A stretch of 35,422 bases of DNA from JBBIRT01 sp037441725. GTDB taxonomy: Bacteria > Desulfobacterota > BSN033 > UBA1163. Below the pieces are notes generated by a model, which was not told where the DNA came from, did not search any database, and saw only the letters and a program-made list of their open reading frames with translations. This document shows, in pieces, positions 15,438-23,605 of the stretch. The DNA lies in contig JBBIRT010000013.1 of assembly GCA_037441725.1 (NCBI GenBank), positions 1 through 35,422 of the forward strand. The letters are read 5' to 3'. Positions within the stretch are counted from its first letter, which is position 1. Every line of letters begins with the position of its first letter. A program made the position numbers and the translations under genes.

Positions 15438-16799
15438 TTACCTGGTGAGGGTTTCTTGTAACTCTTCAATCTTTCGATGAATGGTTCTGACGTTAATCCC
15501 TAATAATTGAGCAGCCTTCCTTTTATTTCCTTTGGTTGCCCTCAGGGTTTGGATCAGCATCTCTTTTTCGACCTCTTCAAGGGGCGTTCCTATTTTGATT
15601 GGAATGATCTCAGGCCTCTCTTTTCCCTCCCGAATCTCGGGGGGAAGATGATGGGGTTCAATCACCTCAGGACTATGAATGACCAAAATGGATTCAATCG
15701 TGTTTTCTAACTCCCTTACATTCCCGGTCCATTCATAATGGGTAAGGAGTTGCATGGCCTTTTGTGAAATCCCTCTTACCTTCATATGATACTTTTGACT
15801 AAATCTTTCGATAAAGAAACGGATCAGAAAAGGGATATCCTCCCTTCGATCCCTTAAAGGAGGAAGTTTGATATTCACAACATTTAAACGATAATAGAGA
15901 TCCTCCCTGAAAATACCTCTTTTGACTTCCTCATTCAGATCACGGTTACTTGCAGCAATAATTCGAATATTGACTTTGATGGTTTTATTCCCCCCGACCC
16001 TTTCAAATTCGCCTTCCTGTAAGACCCGTAAGAGTTTAATCTGGGTGGACGGAGGAATATCCTCTACCTCATCCAGAAAGAGGGTTCCTTGATGAGCCAA
16101 TTCAAATCGACCCTTTCGAGAGGCAATAGCCCCTGTAAAGGCACCTTTTTCGTGTCCAAAAAGCTCACTTTCGATAATCCCCTCACTTAATGATGCACAA
16201 CTCACTTTGATAAAGGGCATTGAGGCTCTTTGACTGTTATAATGGATGGCATTGGCAATCAATTCTTTTCCTGTCCCACTCTCACCAATGATGAGGACAG
16301 AACTATCATAGGGGGCAATATGGCGGATGAGCTCAAAGATTCTGACCATCTTTTCGCTTCTCCCAATGATATTTTTAAAATGGAATCTGTCCTCTAACCG
16401 GGAGCGAAGTTCTAAGTTTTGAAGGATCAATGTCTGTTTCTCTAAGGCCCTTTCCACCAATAAGGAGATGACCCTCGGATTGATTGGTTTCTCGATAAAA
16501 TCAAAGGCACCCAATTTCATCGCCTGGACCGCCTTCTCAATGGTTCCCTGAGCAGAGATGACGATGACTTCAGTGGCTGGCCTTAGTCTCTTGACCTCCT
16601 CTAAAAGTTCAATCCCATCCATCTTGGGCATGACCAGATCTGTGATGACCAGATCAACCGCCTCTCGACGAAAGAGAAGAAGTCCCTCCTTCCCATTGGA
16701 CGCAGTAAGAATCTCATAGCCCTTCTTCTGAAATAAAATTCGAAGACTCTCCCTGACCGCTGAATCATCCTCTACAATTAAGATCACCTTTTCATCCAT
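15438..16799 (-). CDS. NtrC-family sigma-54-dependent response regulator (1)
   Basis: 453 aa. A receiver domain covers 1-120 (Asp54 in 'VITDLVMP', Lys in 'EKPINP'). An AAA+ central domain follows with Walker A 'GESGTGKELIA', the sigma-54 contact loop GAFTGA, and 'LFLDEVEDIPPSTQIKLL'. A Fis-type HTH ends the protein ('NKRKAAQLLGINVRTIHRKI'). It activates sigma-54 promoters when phosphorylated, most likely by the PAS kinase 51 bases upstream in the same operon. The AAGGTGAG ribosome binding site is good. Its targets are unknown. Candidates are the adjacent receiver/lipoprotein genes. Confidence 0.95.
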   Translation of the reverse strand: MDEKVILIVEDDSAVRESLRILFQKKGYEILTASNGKEGLLLFRREAVDLVITDLVMPKMDGIELLEEVKRLRPATEVIVISAQGTIEKAVQAMKLGAFDFIEKPINPRVISLLVERALEKQTLILQNLELRSRLEDRFHFKNIIGRSEKMVRIFELIRHIAPYDSSVLIIGESGTGKELIANAIHYNSQRASMPFIKVSCASLSEGIIESELFGHEKGAFTGAIASRKGRFELAHQGTLFLDEVEDIPPSTQIKLLRVLQEGEFERVGGNKTIKVNIRIIAASNRDLNEEVKRGIFREDLYYRLNVVNIKLPPLRDRREDIPFLIRFFIERFSQKYHMKVRGISQKAMQLLTHYEWTGNVRELENTIESILVIHSPEVIEPHHLPPEIREGKERPEIIPIKIGTPLEEVEKEMLIQTLRATKGNKRKAAQLLGINVRTIHRKIEELQETLTR

Positions 16800-16850
16800 C
16801 CACTCACCTTAAAAGAAACTCTTCTATTGAACCTAAGGGATCTCATCTCC

Positions 16851-17954
16851 CTATGGGCCGACCGGTATCCGTATTCTAAAAGTCGTCCCTCGATTGATCT
16901 CACTTTTGACCGAAATCTCTCCACGATGATCTGAAATAACCTTTTTCACGATAGAGAGTCCCAAACCTGACCCCATCGGTTTGGTGCTGAACATAAAATC
17001 GAAGATCTTTGGAAGATTTTCCTTTGAGATCCCCACCCCATTGTCCTGGATGACAATAAAGACATTCTTCTTGGATCCTCTGGTGGAGAGATGGATCTCG
17101 CCTTTTTCAGAGACGGCCTGAATGCTATTGACCAGGAGGTTTGAAATGGCCAGATTGAATTGGCTAATATCGATCTTTAGCATGGGTAGCTTCTTCTGGA
17201 AGTGGGTTTCTATCTTTGCATTTTTAATCTGCGCATCAGGCCTTAAAAGACGGACCACAGAATCTAAAACCTCATTGACTTGAACCCATTCAAACTTTGG
17301 AGGGGGGAGGCGATTGAAATCCAAGAATTCCTTCAGATTATTCTCCAATCGGAGGGTCTCGTAACTGATGAAATTGATCAGAGAGTGAATCTCATCTTTT
17401 TGAGAAAGTTGGGGCTCCGCACCTAATTCCTCTCTCAGCAATTCAATATTGATGTTCAGGGAGCTCAATGGATTTCGAATCTCATGGGCCATCCACCTGG
17501 CCAGAACCCCAATGGTGGAAAGATCCCGACTTTTACTAATCTCTCTCAGGAGCAATCCTTTTTCTGTAATGTCTGAAAAGGTGGCCAAACAACCCATAAA
17601 GAGCGGTCCCTTCCCATCAAAAATAGGATAAAAACTGCATTGGAGAATTCGGGTTTCCTGATCCTTCGAAGATCCGGATGAAACTCGGATGGCCAACTCA
17701 ATATCGTGATTGCTCTCCTTCTTTTTATAAACAGAGGCGAAATGCTTCTTAATGTTTTTATAGGGGATCACCCTCTCCAACTTTTTTCCTAAAACCTTTT
17801 TCTCATTGATCTGAAAATATTTTTCGGCAACAGGATTGAAAAGTTGAATTCGTTCCTGAGCATCTGCAAAAATGATAGCTTCTTTAAAATTTCTTAATAT
17901 GATTTCGTAAAGTCGGTACGACTCGTTTCCGAGATTGGGTTCGAATGAATCCAT
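16851..17954 (-). CDS. Soluble PAS-domain sensor histidine kinase (NtrB-like)
   Basis: 367 aa without transmembrane segments. A PAS domain covers about 15-130 ('EAIIFADAQERIQLFNPVAEKYF'). The HisKA H-box 'MAHEIRNPLSSL' has His157. The HATPase has N-box 'NLLVNSIQAV', 'IQDNGVGIS' and 'GSGLGLSIVKKVI'. It senses a cytoplasmic signal and phosphorylates the NtrC-type regulator encoded immediately downstream. It begins one base after the stop of ATP-grasp ligase 2, so ligase, kinase and regulator are translationally linked. The ligase or its product might therefore be connected with the signal. Confidence 0.93.
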   Translation of the reverse strand: MDSFEPNLGNESYRLYEIILRNFKEAIIFADAQERIQLFNPVAEKYFQINEKKVLGKKLERVIPYKNIKKHFASVYKKKESNHDIELAIRVSSGSSKDQETRILQCSFYPIFDGKGPLFMGCLATFSDITEKGLLLREISKSRDLSTIGVLARWMAHEIRNPLSSLNINIELLREELGAEPQLSQKDEIHSLINFISYETLRLENNLKEFLDFNRLPPPKFEWVQVNEVLDSVVRLLRPDAQIKNAKIETHFQKKLPMLKIDISQFNLAISNLLVNSIQAVSEKGEIHLSTRGSKKNVFIVIQDNGVGISKENLPKIFDFMFSTKPMGSGLGLSIVKKVISDHRGEISVKSEINRGTTFRIRIPVGP

Positions 17955-17955
17955 T

Positions 17956-18963
17956 CTAATTCGATTCCTTTAACCAACTGTACCGTTGGATGGCATGATA
18001 GAAAATGGTCTTAATCAATTGGGCATAATCCCACCCCATCCTTCTTGCCATGATCACCAGGTCACCATAAATTGGAGACAGACCCGGGAGAGGATTGATT
18101 TCCAGAAAATAAGGGATGTTGTCTTCTCCGACTCGAATATCAACCCTTGAGACATCTCGACAATCCAGGGCTCGATAAGATTGAAGGGCAACCTCCTCAA
18201 TCCTCTCTAAGAGGCTTGGATCAATGGGAGGAGGGCAATGGTATCGAACCTTCTCCTCCCACTCCCGTTTAATCTCCAATGAGTAGATCGATTCCTCAGG
18301 GGGTTTACCCTTGATCTCGATCTGCATCACTCCAAGGACAGAAGGGGCTTCATTACCCAGAATCCCCACGGTGAACTCTGGACCCTTCACAAACTCTTCG
18401 ATTAGGATTGGAGAGCCGTAGTTTTTTAAAAGATCTTGAACCTTCTCTTTTAAAGATTGAGGATCTATGATCTTGGAATTCAATCTCACCCCTTTACTCG
18501 ATCCTTCGTAGCATAATTTCACGAATAGAGGATAACGGAGATCTAACCCCTCGAGATCTTCTACCCTCTCCACCTTCTTAAATCGAGGGGTAGGAATATG
18601 ATGGGCCATTGCAACTCTCTTGGCCATGGCCTTATCCAGGGTAAGGGATAGGGTGAGTGGGTCTGATCCAGTATAGGGAATATTTAAAAACTCTAAGAGA
18701 GCAGGGATATGGGCTTCCCGATTTCGGCCTCGATGACCTTCGGCAATATTGAAAACGATATCGACCGGGGTTGTTCTTAATCGGTCAATTAAATCAGGAT
18801 CCCCTCCTAAGGGGATGACTTCATGACCTTCACTCTCTAACACCTTCTGAATGGCCTCAATCGTTTCTTCGGAATCAAACTCCTCAAAAAGATCGATAGG
18901 CTGATGTTCATTTAGAGAGTAATCCTTCTTGAGGTTAAAGGTAATTCCAACTTTTAATTTCAT
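17956..18963 (-). CDS. ATP-grasp ligase related to D-alanine-D-alanine ligase (paralogue 2)
   Basis: About 335 aa, a paralogue of the 11916 gene. It has 'VFNIAEGHRGRNREAHIPALLEFLNIPYTGSDPLTL', the ATP-binding 'PLFVKLCYEGSSKGVRL' and 'PILIEEFVKGPEFTVGIL', and the metal-binding 'FLEINPLPGLSP'. As in paralogue 1, the HGxxGEDG loop of true Ddl is replaced, here by an EGxxGRNREA form. It should ligate an amino acid or peptide with ATP, but the substrate is unknown. In-frame starts exist at TTG 18990, ATG 18981 and ATG 18963. I chose 18963 because the upstream sigma-70 promoter predicts a transcript start near 18993 and the conserved strand LKVGITF begins there. It leads the ligase-kinase-regulator operon. 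Confidence 0.8.
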   Translation of the reverse strand: MKLKVGITFNLKKDYSLNEHQPIDLFEEFDSEETIEAIQKVLESEGHEVIPLGGDPDLIDRLRTTPVDIVFNIAEGHRGRNREAHIPALLEFLNIPYTGSDPLTLSLTLDKAMAKRVAMAHHIPTPRFKKVERVEDLEGLDLRYPLFVKLCYEGSSKGVRLNSKIIDPQSLKEKVQDLLKNYGSPILIEEFVKGPEFTVGILGNEAPSVLGVMQIEIKGKPPEESIYSLEIKREWEEKVRYHCPPPIDPSLLERIEEVALQSYRALDCRDVSRVDIRVGEDNIPYFLEINPLPGLSPIYGDLVIMARRMGWDYAQLIKTIFYHAIQRYSWLKESN

Positions 18964-18999
18964 ATTTGAGGTGATCTCCATTGGATTCAATTTAATTTC

Positions 19000-19028
19000 G
19001 ATATATCTCTGTTTTAAATCTTTGTCAA
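19000..19028 (-). promoter_or_regulatory. Sigma-70 promoter for the ATP-grasp/kinase/regulator operon
   Basis: A perfect TTGACA (19028-19023) is separated by 17 bases from TATATC (19005-19000) on the minus strand, giving a start near 18993. It lies in the divergent gap between this operon and tatC. Confidence 0.6.
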
Positions 19029-19094
19029 CTCCCTTCCCATCTTTATTCGTAATCCATGCTTTCAGAGCACTTTCGTTTATGTTACATTAACGAC

Positions 19095-19853
19095 ATGGCT
19101 CATCAGGATGAGGGTTGGAGAGGAATTAAAAGAGAAGAGATCTTCAGTGCATTAACTCGATTACGGAAAGGTTTACTTCAGATCATCCTCATCATTGTTG
19201 GATTTGGAATCATCATTTTCCCTTTTTCAAAAGAATTGCTTCGTTTCCTATGTCAACTCTCTCTGAAAATGGATTTGGTGGCTTACACCATTCCGGAAGC
19301 CTTTTTCTCCCTTCTCAAACTAACTCTTTATGCAAGCCTATTTCTTTCCATCCCTTTTATCTTTTATCGAATCTGGAAAGCCTTTACCCCTCTCTTTCAA
19401 TCGAAGGGATTGAGTTTTGGAGGAGGAGTCATTATCACCTCCATTATCCTCTTTTATTTGGGGGCCTTTTTTTGTCTCTTTATTACATTGCCTTTTGGGG
19501 TCCAATTTCTCTTAGGGTATCAATCCACCCACATCAAACCAATGATCTCCGTGGGGAAATATGTCTCTTTCTGCACCTTTTTTATCTTTGGATTTGGACT
19601 GACCTTCGAACTTCCATTAATGCTTGCTCTATTAAGCTATCTTAGACTGGTGAAGGCCTCGTTTTTGACTCGAAATCGACGATATGCTATTCTTTTAATA
19701 GCCATAGCTGCAGCGGTGATCACACCAACCCCTGATGTTTTTAATATGTCATTAATGGCAGGCCCTTTATATATTCTATTTGAGATTGGGATCATTTTGG
19801 TCAAAATCATTGAGAGAAAGAGAGCCACCATGGAGGAGATCGCCTCGAATTGA
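19095..19853 (+). CDS. tatC: Divergent TatC-like twin-arginine translocase subunit
   Basis: About 252 aa with six hydrophobic segments. TatC landmarks are 'IPFIFYRIWKAFTPLF' after TM2, 'FIFGFGLTFELPLMLALL' (the conserved Glu/Pro of TM4) and 'ITPTPDVFNMSLMAGPLYILFE' near TM5-TM6. TatC recognises twin-arginine signal peptides at the inner membrane. The N-terminal recognition segment (EEIFSALTRLRKGL) is a weak version of the usual HLxELRxR, so function may be altered. I chose ATG 19095. ATG 19056 adds 13 atypical residues, and neither has a clear ribosome binding site. No tatA or tatB is nearby. It is followed, almost overlapping, by a kinase gene, an unusual association. Confidence 0.8.
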   Translation: MAHQDEGWRGIKREEIFSALTRLRKGLLQIILIIVGFGIIIFPFSKELLRFLCQLSLKMDLVAYTIPEAFFSLLKLTLYASLFLSIPFIFYRIWKAFTPLFQSKGLSFGGGVIITSIILFYLGAFFCLFITLPFGVQFLLGYQSTHIKPMISVGKYVSFCTFFIFGFGLTFELPLMLALLSYLRLVKASFLTRNRRYAILLIAIAAAVITPTPDVFNMSLMAGPLYILFEIGIILVKIIERKRATMEEIASN

Positions 19854-19858
19854 TAAAA

Positions 19859-21514
19859 ATGGAAACCCTTCGATGGTTAAAAACTCTAATCCCCAAAAAG
19901 ATTTCTCATGTTGGACTGAAGACGAAGATCACCTTTCTAATCATCCTGATTGTCTCTGGAACCCTCCTCTTTGCCAGCTATCTTGACTTTCACCTTTCTA
20001 AGAAGGCCCAGATTGATCTTTATCTGGATCGAAATCTTTACATTGCCATGCAGATCGACATTGGGATCCCTGACCATCGGTTGATGGAGAGTCTTTCCCA
20101 AATCAGCGATGAGATTGAGGAGTGGTTATTGAGTCGCCCCAGTTTAATGGAGATTGATGTATTCCTCTTCTCCTCAAAAGGATGGGATCCTTTGATCTCC
20201 CAATCCAAGTCCCTTAATCCAACCCCCTTCTCCCTAACCAATGAGCAGATCAAGGAGATCAAAAAGGATAGATATCTCTCTAACCTTAAGGAGATCGAGG
20301 AGGAGAAGCAGTTAGAGGTGATCGTTCCTCTCCATTCGAGAAAAAAGGTCATCGGTGGGATCAGGATCGTTAGCTCTTTTGATGAAGCCCATAGTTACTT
20401 GAATAAGAAAAAGACCTGGACCTACCTCATTACCTTCTCTAACATCTTTATTATTTTTATTATCCTTACGATCCTTTTTAAAAAATTGGTTGGGAATCCA
20501 ATCCAGAAGTTAGTAGAGGCAATGAATCAGGCTGAAAAGGGGAATCTGGAGGCGGAAACCCAGATCCCCAGTCATGACGAATTAGGAGAGTTAGGAAGAC
20601 ATTTTAACCGGATGATCAGGACAATAAGAGAGACCCATGAACAGAACATTCAACTCCTCTCTAAAGTCAATAAATTCAATGAGGAATTGACTAAGAAAGT
20701 AGAATCGGCTACTCAGGAGCTTAAGCTTCTCCATGAAGCCCTTTCAGAATCTCAAAGACAACTCAGCCAATCAGAAAAACTGGCTGCTTTAGGACAGGTA
20801 ACCGCCACCATCGCCCATCAAATTGGCACCCCTCTAAACTCCATCTCCGGTTATATCCAACTGATGTTACAAGAAGGAAATCTCCAACCCACTGATCAAA
20901 ACCGATTGAGAATTATTGAATCTCAATTAGACCGATTAGCCGATTCTTTTCGAAACTTGCTCTCTTACACTAGCCAACCAAAACCTCAATTAAAACCACT
21001 GGATCTCAATGAAGTCTTGAAAGAATTGATCCCATTAAGTGAGCTCTGGCTCAGAGCTCGGAATATTACCCTCTATTCCCATCTCTCTCCTAATTCCCCC
21101 CTGATCTTAGGGGATTTTACTCATCTTCAAACCCTGTTCCTCAATCTCATCACAAATGCCTTAGATGCGATGCCAAATGGGGGAACCCTAACCATTAAAA
21201 CCCAAAAAGTCTCCCTTTCGCCCATTGAAGATGGAAATCAAGAATGGTTAAAGGTCTCTATTACGGATACAGGGATAGGTATCTCAGAGGAAACAAAAAA
21301 GAAGATCTTCGATCCTTTCTTCACGACCAAGAAGATCGGTGAAGGGACGGGTTTGGGGCTTTCCATCTGTGAAAAAATTGTTAAAGATCACTCTGGAAGG
21401 TTAGAAGTTTATAGCGAAGTCGGAAAGGGAAGCACCTTTTCGGTCTACCTTCCCATCAGGAAAGATGGAGAAATCCATGGAGAGAACCTCAGCTCATCTT
21501 CTAATTGTGGATGA
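19859..21514 (+). CDS. Membrane sensor histidine kinase
   Basis: About 551 aa. TM1 is near residues 24-43, an extracytoplasmic sensing region of about 145 residues follows, then TM2 near 188-208 ('FSNIFIIFIILTILF'), HAMP, a coiled coil, HisKA with the H-box 'TIAHQIGTPLNSI', and a HATPase ('NLITNALDAM', 'ITDTGIGIS', 'GTGLGLSICEKIV'). It should sense an envelope signal and phosphorylate the NtrC-type regulator whose gene overlaps its 3' end by 38 bases. The H-box has Gln after His, where Glu is usual. I chose ATG 19859. A TTG at 19850 overlapping the tatC stop (TTGA) is the alternative. Confidence 0.92.
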   Translation: METLRWLKTLIPKKISHVGLKTKITFLIILIVSGTLLFASYLDFHLSKKAQIDLYLDRNLYIAMQIDIGIPDHRLMESLSQISDEIEEWLLSRPSLMEIDVFLFSSKGWDPLISQSKSLNPTPFSLTNEQIKEIKKDRYLSNLKEIEEEKQLEVIVPLHSRKKVIGGIRIVSSFDEAHSYLNKKKTWTYLITFSNIFIIFIILTILFKKLVGNPIQKLVEAMNQAEKGNLEAETQIPSHDELGELGRHFNRMIRTIRETHEQNIQLLSKVNKFNEELTKKVESATQELKLLHEALSESQRQLSQSEKLAALGQVTATIAHQIGTPLNSISGYIQLMLQEGNLQPTDQNRLRIIESQLDRLADSFRNLLSYTSQPKPQLKPLDLNEVLKELIPLSELWLRARNITLYSHLSPNSPLILGDFTHLQTLFLNLITNALDAMPNGGTLTIKTQKVSLSPIEDGNQEWLKVSITDTGIGISEETKKKIFDPFFTTKKIGEGTGLGLSICEKIVKDHSGRLEVYSEVGKGSTFSVYLPIRKDGEIHGENLSSSSNCG

Positions 21515-22829
21515 CGATCAGGTCACCCTTGACCTTCTGAAAGAAGTCCTCCTCAAAGAGGGTTATCAGGTAACCACTGCCTCGAATGGAGAAGAGGCGA
21601 TCGCTCTTGGAAAAGATCATCTCTTTGACATTGTGATTACAGATGTCAGGATGAAAGATATAGATGGAATGGAGGTTCTGAGATCCTTTAAAAAGATTTC
21701 ACCTGACACTTCTGTCATCCTGATCACTGCCTTTGGATCCATGGATACTGCAATTGAGGCTATTCGAGAAGGGGCCTTTGACTATATCAGCAAACCCTTT
21801 AAGCTCGAAGAGATCAAACATACGGTGAAAAGGTCCCTTGAGCAGAGAAAGATTCTTGAAGAGAATAAATTCTATCGGCAGGAGCTTATCGATAAATATC
21901 ATATGAAGAATGTGGTCGGGAGAACTCCCCAAATGCTTCAAGTCTATAAAACCATTGCCAAGGTAGCCAATTCGAAATCAACCATCCTTCTTTATGGAGA
22001 AAGAGGGACAGGGAAAGAACTGATCGCTCGGTCAATCCATTATAATAGCAATCGGAATAACCGACCCTTCATCCCAGTGGATTGTGCTTCCTTGGTGGAA
22101 ACCCTTATGGAAAGTGAACTATTTGGCCATATTCGCGGAGCCTTCACAGGCGCTCATTCGACTAAAAGAGGACTTTTTGAAGAAGCAGATGGAGGAACCC
22201 TATTCCTTGACGAGATTGGAAACCTCAGCCTTTCCACCCAGGCTAAGATTTTAAGATTTCTCCAGGAGCATGAATTCAAAAGGGTAGGAGGGACAGAAAA
22301 TATTAAAGTGGACGTTCGTGTCATTGCTGCAACCAATCAACCTTTAGAACCTCTTATAAAAATGGGTAGATTTAGAGAAGATCTTTTTGATCGTCTCAAC
22401 GTTGTTTCCATCACCCTCCCCCCTTTAAGGGAAAGGAGAGAGGATATCCCTCTACTTGCAAATCATTTTCTACAACGATTTTCACAGGAGAATCAAAAGA
22501 ATATCACACACTTCTCTCCAGAGGCCCTTGAAATTCTCACTCAATATTCTTGGCCTGGGAACGTGAGGGAGTTAGAACATACAATTGAGAGAGCGGTCAT
22601 TCTCTCTACCCATCCCCTTATTCTCCCAGAAGATTTGCCCAAAAAGATATGTGAAGAGGTTAAGATACCAGAATTTAAAATAGATAAAGAGCTCCTCCCC
22701 TTAAGGGAAGTGGAAAGGCGATATGTGTTAAAGGTTCTTCAAGAAACAGGTGGAAATAAAAAGAAGGCTTCAGAAATTTTAGGGATCGATCGGACCACAC
22801 TCTATCGAATTTTAGAAAAAGAAATATAA
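21477..22829 (+). CDS. NtrC-family sigma-54-dependent response regulator (2)
   Basis: 450 aa. The receiver has 'IVDDDQ', Asp56 in 'VITDVRMKD' and Lys in 'SKPFKL'. The AAA+ domain has Walker A 'GERGTGKELIARSI', the GAFTGA loop and 'LFLDEIGNLSLSTQAKIL'. A C-terminal Fis-type HTH ends 'NKKKASEILGIDRTTLYRIL'. I chose ATG 21477 because GGAG lies 6 bases upstream. The ATG at 21465 would include that site. The start is inside the kinase gene, showing translational coupling. A sigma-54-like promoter stands 140 bases beyond its stop, before the envelope gene cluster, its most likely local target. Confidence 0.95.
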   Translation: MERTSAHLLIVDDDQVTLDLLKEVLLKEGYQVTTASNGEEAIALGKDHLFDIVITDVRMKDIDGMEVLRSFKKISPDTSVILITAFGSMDTAIEAIREGAFDYISKPFKLEEIKHTVKRSLEQRKILEENKFYRQELIDKYHMKNVVGRTPQMLQVYKTIAKVANSKSTILLYGERGTGKELIARSIHYNSNRNNRPFIPVDCASLVETLMESELFGHIRGAFTGAHSTKRGLFEEADGGTLFLDEIGNLSLSTQAKILRFLQEHEFKRVGGTENIKVDVRVIAATNQPLEPLIKMGRFREDLFDRLNVVSITLPPLRERREDIPLLANHFLQRFSQENQKNITHFSPEALEILTQYSWPGNVRELEHTIERAVILSTHPLILPEDLPKKICEEVKIPEFKIDKELLPLREVERRYVLKVLQETGGNKKKASEILGIDRTTLYRILEKEI

Positions 22830-22969
22830 AATTATTGTTGTTGCATATTACGACATCCTCTTCACTCGATTGTGTTGAATTATAAAACACAAGATATCCC
22901 TCCTCAAATCTCCTTATAAAATTTACCTATAATATCAGCATATTATAAATATTTCACCTTATTTCATCT

Positions 22970-22985
22970 TGGCATCCATTATGCA
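22970..22985 (+). promoter_or_regulatory. Putative sigma-54 (-24/-12) promoter before the envelope operon
   Basis: TGGCATCCATTATGCA matches TGGCACGNNNNTTGCA, with the invariant GG and GC pairs at exact spacing and three mismatches elsewhere. The predicted transcription start near 22997 is about 38 bases before the ATG at 23035, leaving room for the strong Shine-Dalgarno. The NtrC-type activator gene directly upstream supports it. Confidence 0.6.
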
Positions 22986-23034
22986 ATTTTAACGATAATC
23001 TCGAAAATCCTTAATTGAAAGGAGGTGAATAGAA

Positions 23035-23427
23035 ATGAAGAAATTAATTCTTTTATTAGCCCTTCTCACATTGGCTGTTTTCGTCTCAGGAACAATGGCA
23101 CAGCAGGCAAAGACTGAAACCGCTCCTGCAAAAGCTGCACCTGCTTCCGAACCGGCAAAACCATCTGCCCCTGTGAAAGCAGAAAAGTTTGCAGGAACCA
23201 TTGACAAAGTGGATGAGATGGCCAAAACCATCGTGGTGAAAGGTAAAAATGTTGAGAAGACCTTTGCGATCGATGATAAAACAAAGATCACAAAGGGCAA
23301 AGAAACCCTCTCTTTTGTTGATCTGAAGGAGGGAATGAATGTCTCTGTCAATTTTAAAAAGGATGGAGATAAGATGGTTGCTTTGGCGATTAAAGTCGCT
23401 ACGCCGAAAGCTCCTACCCCGAAGTAG
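23035..23427 (+). CDS. Small exported protein with Ala/Pro/Lys linker and beta-rich C-terminal domain
   Basis: 130 aa. A clear signal peptide (MKKLILLLALLTLAVFVSGTMA, likely cleaved before QQA) is followed by a low-complexity Ala/Pro/Lys/Glu stretch to about residue 50. A compact domain of about 70 residues comes next ('FAGTIDKVDEMAKTIVVKG', 'KITKGKETLSFVDLKEGM', 'KDGDKMVALAIKV') that resembles DUF5666-like OB-fold domains. The protein ends in Pro-Lys. GGAGGTGA before the ATG predicts high expression. First gene after the sigma-54-like promoter. Function unknown, periplasmic location likely. Confidence 0.85.
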   Translation: MKKLILLLALLTLAVFVSGTMAQQAKTETAPAKAAPASEPAKPSAPVKAEKFAGTIDKVDEMAKTIVVKGKNVEKTFAIDDKTKITKGKETLSFVDLKEGMNVSVNFKKDGDKMVALAIKVATPKAPTPK

Positions 23428-23463
23428 GAAGGATCAAAGCAATAGGAGCCTTTTTATCTAATC

Positions 23464-23498
23464 GGAGACGAATCTACTATTCAAATGGATTCATCTCC
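23464..23498. repeat. Inverted repeat (hairpin) after the small exported protein gene
   Basis: GGAGACGAATC (23464-23474) pairs with GATTCATCTCC (23488-23498) over 11 positions with one mismatch. It could be an mRNA 3' hairpin. No T-run follows, so it is not a clear terminator. Confidence 0.4.
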
Positions 23499-23507
23499 CA
23501 TTACCTC

Positions 23508-23543
23508 ACCTAAAATTTCATTGAACCCTTATAAATTTTAGGT
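23508..23543. repeat. Perfect 11-bp inverted repeat before the Lys-tailed lipoprotein gene
   Basis: ACCTAAAATTT (23508-23518) and AAATTTTAGGT (23533-23543) are perfect inverted copies around a 14-base loop, 63 bases upstream of the next start codon. It might be a regulator site or a leader hairpin. The AT-rich arms make it weaker as an RNA stem. Confidence 0.45.
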
Positions 23544-23605
23544 TAAAATGGTTTGAACCAAATAAAAAGATCAAATGAATCCAATTTTAAAAGGAGGATA
23601 AGAGA

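Noticed and set aside
19022..19050. Plus-strand sigma-70 promoter for tatC (TTGTCA with TATTCG)
   Set aside because: The -10 match is poor. The minus-strand promoter at the same place is much better.
22870..22892. TTGTGTT/AACACAA hairpin as terminator of regulator 2
   Set aside because: Only a 7-bp AT-rich stem, with no T-run after it.
22989..23351. 120-codon minus-strand open frame
   Set aside because: Shadow of the small exported protein. Its Ala/Phe/Gly composition comes from the low-complexity sense strand.
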